From NCBI GenBank assembly GCA_028571685.1, contig CM053142.1, positions 130,750,796-130,814,795 of the forward strand: 64,000 nt of DNA, in the 5' to 3' direction. The notes under the pieces are model-generated. The model was not told where the DNA came from and searched no databases. It worked only from the letters and a program-made list of their open reading frames with translations. This stretch comes from Heterohyrax brucei (lineage: Eukaryota; Chordata; Mammalia; Hyracoidea; Procaviidae). Below, in pieces: positions 32,836-44,515 of this stretch. Position 1 is the first letter of the stretch. Every line of letters begins with the position of its first letter. The translations under genes were made by a program, and so were the position numbers.

Positions 32836-34395
32836 TTTAACAACTATTCTCAAACAGCCCTTCATAATCTACATAAATACTGATTATAATATTTATCTGT
32901 CATAGCATTGTTTTTTTAAATATTAGATCCCTGTCTCTGTGACACCAGAGTTATGTGTTTTGATGATTCTAGAACATTTTGAGTAAGAGATACAGATCTC
33001 AGAATTCAGTGATGTGTCAAGAAATGCATGCCAAGTCAGGGCACTTCCGCTGCCTTTGGTAGCACATGAACTGTTAGACAACTGTTCAGTGCTACATTTT
33101 CAGAAAGTTCATTTTCTTCCACTAGTTGGAGAAAAACGAATAATTATACTCTTCAGTTTTGTAGGCTTCTTGTGCACTGTGCCCTACGCAATGCTTCCCT
33201 GCATCCTCCTTTTGCAGAAATGGAAGGATACGCTTTCTGTAACCTCAAACCAAGTGAGAAGAGCTTCAAGGGAAGCATTTGGAGAAATTCACAAGTGCTG
33301 CCCTTGTGAAATGCAATAGTTATTGTCTAATTTCTGCCTGGGGAGGATCAAAGATGAAAGACTGAAAAATTGTGGCTAGAACCAATGGCTTAATGGCAGA
33401 ATGAAGAGAGGCGATGCATCAAGAAGAAATTATACTTTTACCTACAGCAGGGCAGGAATGTATGAGTTTCTAAGGACCAAGGTGAACATGTAGAAGCCTA
33501 GGGCCATACTAGATCCTACCTAAGAGTAGTCCTGAGAGAAAATGTAACCACACAGTCGTCCACGTGTGAGTACCACGTGGTGGGTGGCCACTGGGAAGCA
33601 GCACCACCTGTACTAAGGGAACTGCAGTCAGAGGTCTGCACTAGGCAGCACTGGGCAGACCTTCAAAGCATCCCTCGAGAGAAAGAACTAGCAGTTGTGC
33701 ACCTGCCACATCCAAAGGAAATCATCAGATTACAAACTGTGCACAAGTTACAAAAGGGCTTTATTCATCAATCTCCTCTCTTCCGGAGCTCAGCCCTGGA
33801 ATGGTCAGAAACAGCATCTAGCAAGTAAAGAATAGATGGAAGGACAAGTAGAGCAAGGAAGCAGAGACGAAGTCAATTATTCCTCTCTTCCTGACTGTAG
33901 GTATCCAAGCCCCAATCAGGCACAAGGTTGGGAGTCTAGGGGTGAGGAAAGAAGGAAAAAGAAGCTGGACCAGATTTTTATACTACATGGAAACTTTATA
34001 ATCACTAAAAGGTGGCTGTTCTTGTGACTACAACTCAGTGAAAGATTTTTATTTAGTTTATTCCCATCTAAGGGTAACTGAAAAAGTATAGGATCTAGCT
34101 GAGACTGCATCCAGGCATGGGTTATTACAGGGAGAGATCAAAAGAATAAAGTTGACCTCTGTATTGCTGCACTGAGTCTAGCTTGTACAGTAAAGTGACT
34201 ATACCAATCTAATAGGGGCAATGTGAAAATTGAAAGAACTAGAAATTAAAAATATTAATTCAAAATTTTAAAATCCAATGTAAGAATTAAAAAGTAAAAT
34301 TGAGGACACCTCCTACATCGCTAATGTTAGATCAGGTGATAAGGGAAGACCTGATTAAAGTGACATTTGAGCAGAGGCAGTGAGATATGTGGATA
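32836..34395. other. Intergenic, nothing recognised
   Basis: About 1.5 kb with small open frames on both strands (for example 33014-33319 and 33577-33828) that show no family signature. Confidence 0.4.
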
Positions 34396-34946
34396 CAAGG
34401 TCTAACAATTAGGTTCACGAACTCATCCAGGAAAAAGTACCACATACCTCATTGCTGAGTATCACTGTGGTCACTTTCAAAGTACTCCCCTTGGGAAGCT
34501 ATGTACCAACACCAGTGCCTAGTCTACCCTTCAAAGGAATTTTGGAACTCTTTTTCTGGAATGGCCATCAGAGCTGTCATCACATTGCCCTCGATGTCCT
34601 GAATGTCATCAAATGTATTCCTTTCAATACTACCCGAAGGTAAAGAAGAAAGTTACTGGGGCCAGATCAGATGAACAGGTAAGATGTTCCTGTACAGTTA
34701 TTTGTTTACTGGCTAAGAACTACCTCACATACAACTACACAATTAACTTTGCAAACTTGCCACTGTGCCACCATGTGCAATGGCCATTCAAGAAAGATTT
34801 CCAAAATTGCTTCCAAGGGTGGATTAGGTGCTGGCATCCATGCATAGCTTCTCAAGTACTTCAAAAGTGACCATAATGATATTCAGCAATGAGGTATGTA
34901 GCACTTAGAACAATTAAGTTCACAGACTTATTCATCAGACCTCATA
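34396..34946. mobile_element. Mariner-derived foldback element, copy B
   Basis: An uninterrupted copy of about 550 bp. Left arm 34396-34567 and right arm 34781-34946 are inverted repeats of each other ('gccattcaagaaagatttcc' against 'ctttttctggaatggccatc'). Ends 'aaggtctaacaattaggttc' and 'catcagacctcata'. Confidence 0.85.
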
Positions 34947-35274
34947 TTTAAAATAATGAAACCCCCCAAATGTTGGGTTTAACTAAAAAGTATCTGAGGA
35001 ACTTTGAGGGGGCCAATTAAACATTTCTCTTCCCAAACTAAGTTCTACAACTTAGAAATAAGACAAAGTAGTTGGAGTATGGGAGCCAAAATATCACCTT
35101 TTTCTTCCAATAAGGATGTCCTATTCTTGACAGCTCACTGAGGCGGTACTAGTGAAGTTGTAGCAGCCATATTTATCACGTCTCTTTTTTTTAGTCTTCA
35201 CAAATAGCCATGAAATATACACAATTGTACAACACATAGATATTATTAAAGTTTATTATCAAAATGAGTGTTCA

Positions 35275-35865
35275 AGCATTCCATGAGTTACATGAGCTTC
35301 ATGATGCATGTAACGTCCCGCAAAGACAGCAAATCAATGTTTAATCAAAAAATTTGAGACTACCCATCTGTTGCTAATCTGACAATGCTGGTGCATCAGT
35401 GAACTGCACGTTCCAGTGAAAACATTACCACCATTCGTCAGAGTATACACAAGGATCCATCCTAATCAATTTCTCAGCCTGGCCCAAGAACTGAGCCTTT
35501 CATCAATCATAATTTGGGAGATTTTGAACCTGGGCTTGAAGCTTTACCCTCACAAAACTGTTTTAACTGAAGAATTGAAGTTCAGCGACCATAGATTGCA
35601 CTGTACATTTGCTGACTGGGTCCGGAGCAACTGGAAGTTGACTCTGCTTCTGGCTGACAAATCATCTTCAGTGACGAAGTCAATTTTGGGATGAATGCTT
35701 TTGTTGGCAAGCAAAATTGTCATATCTGTAGTGATGAAAATCCAACGGAGATTCAAGAACATCTACTTCATCCCCAGAAAGTTACCATTTGGTGTAGATT
35801 TTGGTCCAGCAGAATGATTGGTTGTTATTTTTCCCAAGATGAATGAGGAGATGCTGGTAAAAGAT
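35275..35865 (+). pseudogene. Tc1/mariner-superfamily transposase fossil
   Basis: Frames together give an HTH/linker region (residues around ENITTIRQSIHKDPS in one frame, then AQELSLSS..WEILNLGLKLYPHK) and the start of the DDE domain, with KIIFSDEVNF holding the first catalytic aspartate at about 35660-35690. HPQKVTIWCRFW and IGCYFSQDE follow. There is a stop near 35365 and a frame shift near 35650. It ends at a T20 run, so the remaining catalytic residues are absent. No inverted ends identified. Confidence 0.8.
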
Positions 35866-35885
35866 TTTTTTTTTTTTTTTTTTTT
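35866..35885 (+). repeat. T20 homopolymer
   Basis: Uninterrupted run of 20 T abutting the broken end of the transposase fossil. Confidence 0.95.
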
Positions 35886-37009
35886 GGCCCTACTTGTAAT
35901 GTACCATGGTGGCCACTTACTTGAAGCTCTTTTTCACCCATAATGCCATCAAATACACTTCAAAATAACAATAAAACTGTATCACTTATATAGCTTTTCA
36001 AGTTCAAAGCTAGGACACCCTTATTGGAAGACCCTTTTGACATCAGGAGGTAGATACAGCTTTTATTGCCACTTAATGTGTAGGCTAATATTGAACTACT
36101 GGGAATTATACAGATTTCCCACCCAGTCACAGGCAGCACAGACCCCTGCCTTGCCGCCCTCCCACCCGCACCCCTAACCCCAGGGCAAAGACTGACCTTG
36201 GAGGAACAAAACAGAACCAAACTCCCTAAGGGATGCCCAGTCTCAAGGGACTAGGCACGGTTTCTTCTTCCAAAGTAGCCAACCGGTTAAGTCCCAGAGG
36301 GCTAAGAGAAGGATGAAATGAGTATAGCTACTGAAGTTTTCTCCACAAGACAGGAAAAACAGGCATAGGCAATAAGCATTCCCATCCTATCACTGCTTTA
36401 AAAATGTATCAGGATGAGGAGCGTCTCCAGGGTGATGTAAGAGAACTTAATGTTTTCCAGCAGCAGCAAGCTGTTGTGCAAAGGGTCCACAGGTTCACAG
36501 CTTAGTGCCACACGTCAGATACAAAACATGGTTTGTCGGCGAGAAACTTTGAAGCAGAGAAGCAGTAGAGCACAGGCAGTCCCCTGAACTGCATTAATCA
36601 CGGAAACGGTGTGCTGGCACCATGGCTAGTTTCACATGGAAAAGGGCCCCATCCTGTTGATGCTCTACTTTATAGGTCCAAAGGGCCAGGGGACAGCTCT
36701 GAAACAATGAACGTAGCCTGGATGGAGAGCTGGCATTGTCAGAAAGGAGAAGCTGCCTGAGCTGCTATCTGGGTCGGCCTGTTCCATCAACCTAACTCAG
36801 ATATATGAGCCACCTCTGTTAAGGTGTCACCCAGACTTAACTCCCACCAGAAGTCAACAGGTGAGATTGAAAAACAAAAATAACAATATAAACTGTTGAT
36901 CCTCACTCTTCAAGACTCCTGTAGCGTCTGTTTTGAGCACATGTATTCCCTCTTTTTTCTGCATCGTCACTCTCCCTCTTTCCTCTAGTTTTATGGGGTG
37001 TACTTGTTG
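35886..37009. other. Intergenic, nothing recognised
   Basis: Unique-looking sequence. 36400-36780 is of mid GC and could be an old LTR or other relic, but carries no signature I can name. Confidence 0.35.
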
Positions 37010-37385
37010 TTATCTGCCGTCCAGTTGGTGCTCCACTCATGGCAACCCCATCCACACACAGTGGGAGCCGATGATTGTGAGGTAGGTATGTTGTTGTAAC
37101 TGAGTTGGTTCCAGTATACGGCAACCCCACTTGTTACAGACTAGAACTGCCCCACAGAGCTTTTTTGATAATAATCTTTACAGAAGCAGATCACCAGTCC
37201 TTTCTTCCGTGGTAACAAAACCATTGGCCTTTCAGTTAGCAGCCAGCTGTAAGCTGCTTGTGCCACGCAGACTTCTTGTTGTTGTTAATAGTCATTAAAA
37301 GGATTCCAACTCATGGGGATCCCATGTATGCAGAGTAGAAGAACTTCACAGGGTTTCCGAGGCTGTGACTTTTTGAAAGCCATCC
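37010..37385 (-). mobile_element. Two adjacent reversed AfroSINE/RTE-tail copies
   Basis: 'ttgttgttatctgccgtcca' begins one truncated copy. 'ttgttgtaactgagttggtt' with 'tttacagaagcagatcacca' and 'tcagttagcagccagctgta' forms a second, and 'ttgttgttaatagtcattaa' starts a third partial tail. Confidence 0.75.
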
Positions 37386-37479
37386 AGGCTACGTCCCCCT
37401 TATTTTGGGGGGGCGGTGGGGAGACAAACAAGCCTTTCATTTAACCATTCTGCTCTTTCTTCTTTATTTCCCCGATAAA

Positions 37480-37835
37480 ACTCTGTCACTTCTACTACCA
37501 GTACTGACAAAGCTCTCACTCTTTAATCGTGATTTTCATCCCCACACACCGCATCAAACCAGCCTGTTCAAGCCAAGCCAGTGGCCTGTTCTCTGATCTG
37601 ATCGACCCTCGTTGGCGCTCAGTGGCTGACTCCTCCCATTGGGTCCTCATGGGTCTCCCGCAGGGATGACTCTTGGTCATCTGCTCTCTTATCTGCATGT
37701 ATTCTCCCTCAAAATGCTCACTCATTCTCATAACTGCCATGGATGCCTCGGTACTGATGACTCCCAACAGTTACATGCCATATGCACTTCTTGTCAGCAT
37801 TTGGATTTCCTGAGATCTAACTTAAGTGAAGTAGT
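37480..37835 (+). repeat. L2-like LINE segment
   Basis: 'tactgatgactcccaacagt' and its surroundings resemble the L2 ORF2 3' region. Diverged. Confidence 0.45.
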
Positions 37836-37837
37836 GA

Positions 37838-38048
37838 TCTAGCATAAACACTATAATCAGATGGCTTGGGCTTAAATCCCACTTTAATTGTATAAACTTG
37901 GCATTGTGCATAACCTGTCATGCTGTGTAAAATAGGGATCAGAACAGTACCAAGTTCAAACAGTTTCCATGAGGATTAAATGGGTTTATGAATGTAATAC
38001 AAGTAGTGCCTGGCAGAAACTACACTCAATGAATGTAAGTATTGTTAT
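37838..38048 (+). repeat. MIR-type SINE
   Basis: 'cttgggcttaaatcccactt', 'tgaggattaaatgggtttat' and 'gtgcctggcagaaactacac' follow MIR order. Confidence 0.65.
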
Positions 38049-38049
38049 T

Positions 38050-38900
38050 AGAGATCATGGTACCACTCCAGGCTCCAAAGTTGCCATTCTTGTCTCCCTC
38101 ATTTATTCAGTTCTCATCTGCTTTTTCCATTGTATCTAGTTCTCAGAATAGAATGTTTGTAATAATCTTGGACTTGCTCCTTAAATTCCAGTCAACTCCA
38201 CAGACAGATCTAAAGTTGAGCTACTCTCTAATTTTTCTACTAAGATTTCCCTTGAAATGCCACTTAAATCTCTCCTCTTTGTTCCTTTGCTTCCCCCAGC
38301 CCCTCCCCACCTTCTATCTGTGTGCTATCTCTTCACTAGCCAGAGGGACAACTTCCTTGTTCATTGTTGTGGACTCAGGCCACCCCCAAACCATGGAAAT
38401 CTTGATGTTCTCTTCTAGTGCTCTCTCTTTCATTCGGAAACTCTTGGAGTTTATGTTTCCATTCCCTCCAGGTGGAGAAGCCTCTGACTTTCTGAAACTT
38501 CCACCATCTGGCTCCCTTCTGTGCCCCTTTACATCTATTCACCCAGCTGCCTTGCAGCGCTCTCTCCCCACTGCCTGGGATGGTGACACGCTCCTTATGC
38601 TCTCTCTGCCTTCTTGCTTATGCTTCTCAAGTGGAATGCCCAGCTTACTTTTCTCCACCCGTCTCAGCCCTGCTCTGTGGCCCAGCTCTAGGTCAGCCTT
38701 CTTGCCAGAGTGCATAAACCTACTTGACCTCATTCTTTCTAGTCACTACAGCATCTCAAACCAACATTTGATCCTGATTACGTATCACTATGTGTTATTC
38801 TGTGTCATTTCAAATGTAAAAGTAATTTTTTGTATGCATTGCATTATAAGGTCTAGAAGGTTGTGAGGTTTCCCTGTCCTTGCGACCCTTCCCACCCACT
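38050..38900 (+). repeat. Pyrimidine-rich stretch, possibly L2-derived
   Basis: A C/T-rich strand with 'actgcctgggatggtgacac' and 'aatgcccagcttacttttct', like the L2 'tgcctggaatgctcttcc' region. It contains the longest open frame in the window (38042-38866, 274 codons). Its Ser/Leu/Phe/Pro-rich, domain-free product is what a pyrimidine-rich strand gives by chance. I do not call it a gene. Confidence 0.4.
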
Positions 38901-38959
38901 AGCAAAGCTAAAAATAAATAATAAAGACTCACAAAACCTTGGTGGCAACATAAAGCAAT

Positions 38960-39125
38960 CTAAAGATAATAATACACACTGTACTATATATCAAGTATTG
39001 TTCTAAGGGGATTTATACATAATAATTTCTTTAATCCTCACAAGAATTCTATAAAATAAAAATGTTATTATACCGATTTTATAGCTAAGGACACTGAGGC
39101 ACAGACAAGTTAAGCAACTTGTCCT
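38960..39125 (-). repeat. MIR-type SINE
   Basis: 'aatttctttaatcctcacaa', 'ggacactgaggcacagacaa', 'gttaagcaacttgtcc' are a reversed MIR. Confidence 0.7.
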
Positions 39126-39895
39126 TGACTGATTCCTGACCCAGAGTAACCTTCACATACAGATATATGTGAAGGAACTTAACTATAAATAATGTAGGAA
39201 GACTATATTATTTCTAAAAGTCTATTAAGACCACGGAGGAATAAAAGACAAAGGCTTGCCCTTCAATGATGCAAAATAGTTATATCCCTGGATTGTGAAG
39301 TGACAGGGAGAAGTAGTAATCACACTATTTTGAAACGATGCAATGTACTATTTCTTCATTACTCTAATCCCAAATGAATTACAGAAAAGACCCAAAGAAG
39401 CCCCAGGTACACCTCACACTTTACAGGTGAGGACACTAGGACCGCTTTGAGAGCTCATCCAGCCATAGACAGTAGTACATTATGAAATGAGCACCTGTGC
39501 AGATTGGCGCCTGGCCTTGTCCTTGCGTGCTGTACTCTGCAAGTCAGGTGCTGCTCTTCTTTACCTTGTCACAAGGAGCAGTTTGGCGATGTGTGAATAA
39601 TGAAGTGCTATATTAACAGAATCTGTTTTAAAATCAAGTAATCTCCACAGTGAACTGCTTGTCTGTACCTACCTTACGTCAAAGTCTTTGCTCTCAGAAG
39701 AGAGTGCTGAGGCGCTGAGTGAAGCCTCAGTGACCAAGAAGCCGGCCCTTTGACACTGAAAACAACAGTCCCAGAAGCTGCGCGCTCGCTTCCAACACTC
39801 ATCACCTCCTGTGTGAGGGAAATACTGTAGCCAGCCTCCAGATGGTGAGGCACAGAACTTAACAAATCAGTCATTTTCCCGCGGCCTGAGTAGGC
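39126..39895. other. Intergenic, nothing recognised
   Basis: Unique-looking; no repeat or coding signal. Confidence 0.4.
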
Positions 39896-40075
39896 CTAGG
39901 AGCCCCAGTGTGACAGCAGTAAAGAGCTACAGCTGCAAATCAAACAGCCAGCAGTTCAAATCCACCAACCAATCTTTGGATACCCTACGGGGCAGTTTTG
40001 CTTTGTCTTATAGGGTTGCTAGGATTTGGAATCAACTCAACAGCAACAGACTTTTTTGGTGGTTGTTGTTAAATA
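39896..40075 (+). mobile_element. AfroSINE, short form
   Basis: 'gagccccagtgtgacagcag', 'gccagcagttcaaatccacc', tail 'tttggaatcaactcaacagc'. Confidence 0.88.
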
Positions 40076-41782
40076 TGCCTAAGCACCTCTTGGCTTTCTT
40101 TTTTTAGAGCAGGAGGGAAGAACAATGACCAGTTATCTCATAAAATTCTGCTCAGTAAGAAGCCTGCCCTTCAGAGAGTATGCCCCGGTTGCCACTTGGA
40201 GGTGTTGTAAACCTAGTTACTAAGTTTTTGCCTTTATTTAGAATGAAGTAAAATGGGAATGCAAAAACCTGTAATAGAATTAGTATTTTATACCACCTCG
40301 TTGGTATTCAAATATATTTTTTCTAAGCTCATATGATTTTCATATCGGTAAGAAGAGTTCAGATTTAATTTTATTTGAAGACAGCATCACTTTGCAATGG
40401 TAGTTACCTATACATCATTCTACCACCAACAAAACATTCGGTTGAGGGGATGTTTCAGCTGCCACACACATTCTTGACTGACATTCAAATATATTATTGG
40501 CTCTCTTGCCCTTATCAATCTATTCTGCCTTAATGGCTTCTCTTCTCCAGCACTGCTGACAGGTAGTGTTGAAGCCCTACAGATACCAAAGGCAGACAGC
40601 CAGATCAAGCAGAGAAACTGCAAGAAGCATAAGCTGTGAGAGAAAAGTGAGTGCAGTTCCCTTGAGATAGGTGTGTATTAACGTAACCATGGTTTTTAAT
40701 CTCCTCAGGTACTCTCTCTGTAACTATACATGCTTTGTACAGTATGTTCAAAAGAAACTTGATAATAGCAAACAGCTGGACTCCTTTCTAGCTCTTTCTT
40801 TTCAACTGCCTCCTAGTTTGCCACTTCCCTGAACAGAGCATCTCTTATGCTTATGCCCAGAAGCTTGATTTATCAACTCAGTGTAATCAACCCTGTCAAA
40901 ATTTTATTACCAATCGGTTTGCACCATAATATTGTATAGAGCAGCTATTGTATACCAGGATGATTTATTTTATTTCACTAGAACTTTCCACTTGTTAACT
41001 TTTAGCCCTGGGAATTATAATATATTCTTTGTTTTTATTTAGTTAGTTGCCATTTAGCCAACTACCAAAGATGCCTAGCCCTAATATGATTTCTTTGAGG
41101 GCTACAATCTACATATTAAAATGAAATCTATATATTTTTTTCTACCTAGGGTAACGAACAGAAAAGATACTGTTCAAACTGGTCTGACGTCTGTGTTTTC
41201 TTTCATAAAAGCCAATGCCCACGTTAAGTCTTGGACCACGTGTATCATTACAGTTCCTTTGGAACTGTTAATGCCAAGGCATTTGCTCCACAAGGCAGGC
41301 TGGATCCAAGGTGTAATCAAGCCTTTCGCTGTCCCCACTGGATTGAGCTGTGACTCAGCTCCCCTTCTTACCCCGCTGGCATAGATAAATAGCAACTGAG
41401 CAGCATCTTGTTTCCTAAAGAGTAAAATTTTCTTAAATTATCAAAGGTACTAGTTCTGTATTCACTGGCAGTTTTCATGAGGCCAGATATATCTCAAAAA
41501 GGCCAAACAAATCTCAGGAAGCAACACGCACGCAGGTTCAAAAACTGATAGACTAGGCAGACTCCTCCTCAGAGGTCACCTGCCTGGACACTTGAGCCCC
41601 ACAAACCTGAACAGACTGTGACTCCAAGCAATGACACCACCTTTAGTTCTCAGGTTCACTTTACTGTCTAAGTCTTTGTCACCTGCCTCCTCCCTAGGGG
41701 CTGAGCTAATAGAGGACTGGGGCGTCTATCAGCAAATCCATCTGTTTCACTGAAATTTATCTTTCCTAGTTCTACCTTGGCC
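40076..41782. other. Intergenic, largely unique
   Basis: About 1.7 kb of AT-rich sequence without named repeats. No exon-like pattern. Confidence 0.4.
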
Positions 41783-41832
41783 CCTAGGGTCACCATGAGT
41801 CGGATCCGACTTGACAGTACTTGGCTTGGCTG
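41783..41832 (+). mobile_element. AfroSINE tail fragment
   Basis: Isolated tail 'ccctagggtcaccatgagtc' and 'ggatccgacttgacagtact'. A near-identical isolated tail occurs at 59528-59592. Confidence 0.75.
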
Positions 41833-42304
41833 AATAGTGAATCAAGAGATGGAAAGAGTGGTCTAATTTCTACAAGTCCCCACAGCTTCACCAAAACAAA
41901 AGTTTCAGTGTCCCCTTTACCACAGCAGCAACCTTGAAATGATAGATCCTTTCCGAGCATTTAGATATGGTCTAAACTAGGGTTAGTATTCATCTGGCTG
42001 TTTCTGATATATATATATTTTTCTTTCTTTTTAATTCAGGTTAAACTCAGAATCCTTCAGTCTCTCACTGAATGTGACTTTCTTTTTTAGTTTTCCTAAC
42101 CTGAAGAGAGTGAAAACTTATAGGCACACATGAAATGTAATAATGCACTCACAGTATAAACAAAGAATAGGGAAATCTTTGTTTTCCTGTTGGCTCTGGC
42201 TGAATATTTTAAGAATCTGTAGGAGCTGTGCCGTCTCTTCACTGTTTCAAGCATGCTTTGGATTTCAGCACTCACCTAGTGCATGGCTAGAAAAACATTC
42301 TCCA

Positions 42305-42390
42305 AATTCTGTGCTCTAGAGGTAAAGAACAGAGTTTGGAGCCACACTGCCTGGGCTGAAATCCTGGCTCCACTCATACTAGCTATAAGT
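42305..42390 (+). repeat. MIR-type SINE, 5' part
   Basis: 'gtttggagccacactgcctg' and 'gctgaaatcctggctccact'. Confidence 0.65.
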
Positions 42391-42504
42391 ATTACAGAGT
42401 CATCAGAAGGGATTTTTCTAGCCACTTTATAGCCAAGCAGCTGCAAAGAGAAAACTGGCCTTGTGGAAACAAAAACAGAAAAGTAGTCCCCAAAGAAATT
42501 CCAG

Positions 42505-42720
42505 AGGTTAGTGAGGTGGCTCAAATGGCAACATGCTCAGTTGGTGTCTAAAATGTTGGTGGTTCAAGTCCACCCAGAGGCACCTCGGAAGAAGAGCCTG
42601 GCAATCTACTTCCAAAACATCACCCACTGAAAACCCTATGGAGCACAGTTCTGCTGTGAAAAACACTCAGCTGCCATGTGTCAGTATTAAGGTGATAGCA
42701 ACTGGTGGTAATGCTGAGTT
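42505..42720 (+). mobile_element. AfroSINE subtype, diverged
   Basis: 'gaggtggctcaaatggcaac', 'ccacccagaggcacctcgga', 'aaaaccctatggagcacagt'. Confidence 0.8.
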
Positions 42721-42844
42721 AGCATTTCCATATTCTTAAACATCTGCCTTTATACCAGTCCAGAGTTTCCATCACAGTAAGACGAATCCCTTACCAAACA
42801 TTGTTGACCTCTCTACACACAACATATATCAAGCCCTAAGTTCA

Positions 42845-43020
42845 GAACCAGAAAAAAAAAGAACTCACTGCCTCTGAGTCTATTCTAACTCATAGAGACC
42901 TTATAGGACACAGCAGAACTGCCCTGTAGAGTTTCCAAGAAGCGCCTGGCGGATGTGAACTGCCAACCTTTTGGTTAGCATCTACAGCACTACTGACCAC
43001 TGTATCACCAGAGCTATAAA
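42845..43020 (-). mobile_element. AfroSINE, short form
   Basis: Reverse copy: 'gcctctgagtctattctaac', 'aactgccaaccttttggtta', 'gtatcaccagagct'. Confidence 0.88.
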
Positions 43021-43052
43021 ATTATGGAAGCTCTACTTCTTTTATACAAATG

Positions 43053-43101
43053 TAATAACAACAACAACAACATAATAATAACAATAATAATGTGTCACTG
43101 T
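43053..43101 (+). repeat. (AAC)n / (AAT)n microsatellite
   Basis: Runs of AAC then AAT units, just beyond an AfroSINE. Confidence 0.85.
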
Positions 43102-43311
43102 ATTGTTCATTCAATACAGTGAACAACACAGTGGCTTCTATTGTTCATTAAAGTAGCATACGTAAAGCACTTAATACAGGGGCTGGCACTGATGTTGCAG
43201 GGCTTAGTGTATTAAGGCAGATGGAAGAGACATGTAGGAAACGGTGAAGGACTGCATGACACTGTGAGCCGCAGGGGCAGCCATCCCCCTGTCCCTAAGG
43301 ATAAGGAAGAG

Positions 43312-43545
43312 ATAAAGGCTACTGTGGCACAAATGGTTAGAGTGCATGCTGTTAACCTTAAAGGTTGGTGGTTGGAACCCATCTAGTGGCACCAAAAAAA
43401 AAAAAAAAAAAGGCCTAGTGATCTTCTATAAAGATTACAGTGAGGAAAACTCTACGGAGCAGTTCTATTCTGTAACACATGAGGGTGCCCTAAGTCAGAA
43501 CTGACTTGATGGACAGGTTTGGTTTCATGTTTCATCCTCTGGCTG
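43312..43545 (+). mobile_element. AfroSINE with internal A18 run
   Basis: 'tactgtggcacaaatggtta', 'aaaggttggtggttggaacc', then A18 at 43394-43411, then 'tgatcttctataaagattac' and tail 'gccctaagtcagaactgact'. The A-run lies where the head meets the middle module. Confidence 0.87.
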
Positions 43546-44162
43546 AGCTTAAGTTTGGATTTAACTCATTCTAGTCGCTTTGTGCCCACCAAACCCAAAG
43601 AATTTAATGAGGCTTCAGCCAGCCTGGCATCTGTTCATCTGCTCCTTGCTAGGGTGAAAACAGGGTCAACTGACGAGTGGTTTATTCTGCCTTCAGCTTT
43701 GTATCTGGGTGATGACCATCAGTAAGAGGGCCATCCTTTGGCAGGAGGAGAGAGCAAGGTCTCAGAGTGAGGCAGAGACAGAAGTCAAATCAAAGGCCTT
43801 CATGTGCGGCCCAAGCACGACGAGGGAAGTGAAGAACCTCCAGTGCTGCCCAGCAGCTCAAACGGACCCGCCAAACTGGGAGCCACTGGAACATACTGAG
43901 ATACTTGGACTACTTTCACAGGGGCCTGAATCCAAGTCAGAACCAGACCAGGTACAGAGATTCTAAGGACAGGATCGCCTGTCCCCAGAGCCCCTCTTCA
44001 AAGTCTAGTTTGCAGCTGTTCTTCCGTCAAAGAGGCTTAGCCAGCTAGTCCTACAGTTTTGTTATGCTGCTGACATATAGACCCTCAGGGCCAAGGGGAT
44101 GTCAGGCACTTAGCTTCCCACTCAGATAAGCTAAAAATGTTTTTGAAAGGACAATTTAAATG

Positions 44163-44515
44163 AGGGAACCCTGGTGGTACAGTGGTTAACAGCCTGGATG
44201 CTAATCAAAAGATCAGCAGTTTGAATCCACCGCCACTCTTTGGAAACACAACTTAAAGAACAAAAGAAACCTCATAGCCATAAAGTTGATTCCAACTCAC
44301 AGAGACCCTATATGACAGAGCACAACTGCCTGTACAGTTTCCTAGTTTCCAGGAAGCTCCTGGTCGATTCAAACTGCTGACTTTTTGATTAGCAGCGTAG
44401 CTCCTAACCATGATGCTACCAAGGTTTCCCAGAAGTACAATAGTGATCCTCCACTACAGGGTCACTGTGATTTGGAATCAACTTGATAGTAATTAGTTTT
44501 GTTTTGGTTTTGATT
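44163..44515. mobile_element. AfroSINE (+) interrupted by a reversed AfroSINE
   Basis: Head of a plus copy at 44163-44255 ('accctggtggtacagtggtt'), a reversed copy at about 44262-44432 ('gccataaagttgattccaac' to 'gatgctaccaaggtttccc'), then the tail of the plus copy ('tacagggtcactgtgatttg') to 44515. Confidence 0.85.

Noticed and set aside
22311-34946. Repeated blocks spaced by unique DNA, considered as an array-type locus such as CRISPR
   Set aside because: The repeats are kilobases apart, are mobile-element ends with TA targets, and the host is a mammal.
38042-38866. 274-codon open frame, the longest in the window
   Set aside because: The strand is pyrimidine-rich and L2-like, the product is Ser/Leu/Phe/Pro-rich with no domain, and there is no promoter, splice or conservation signal.
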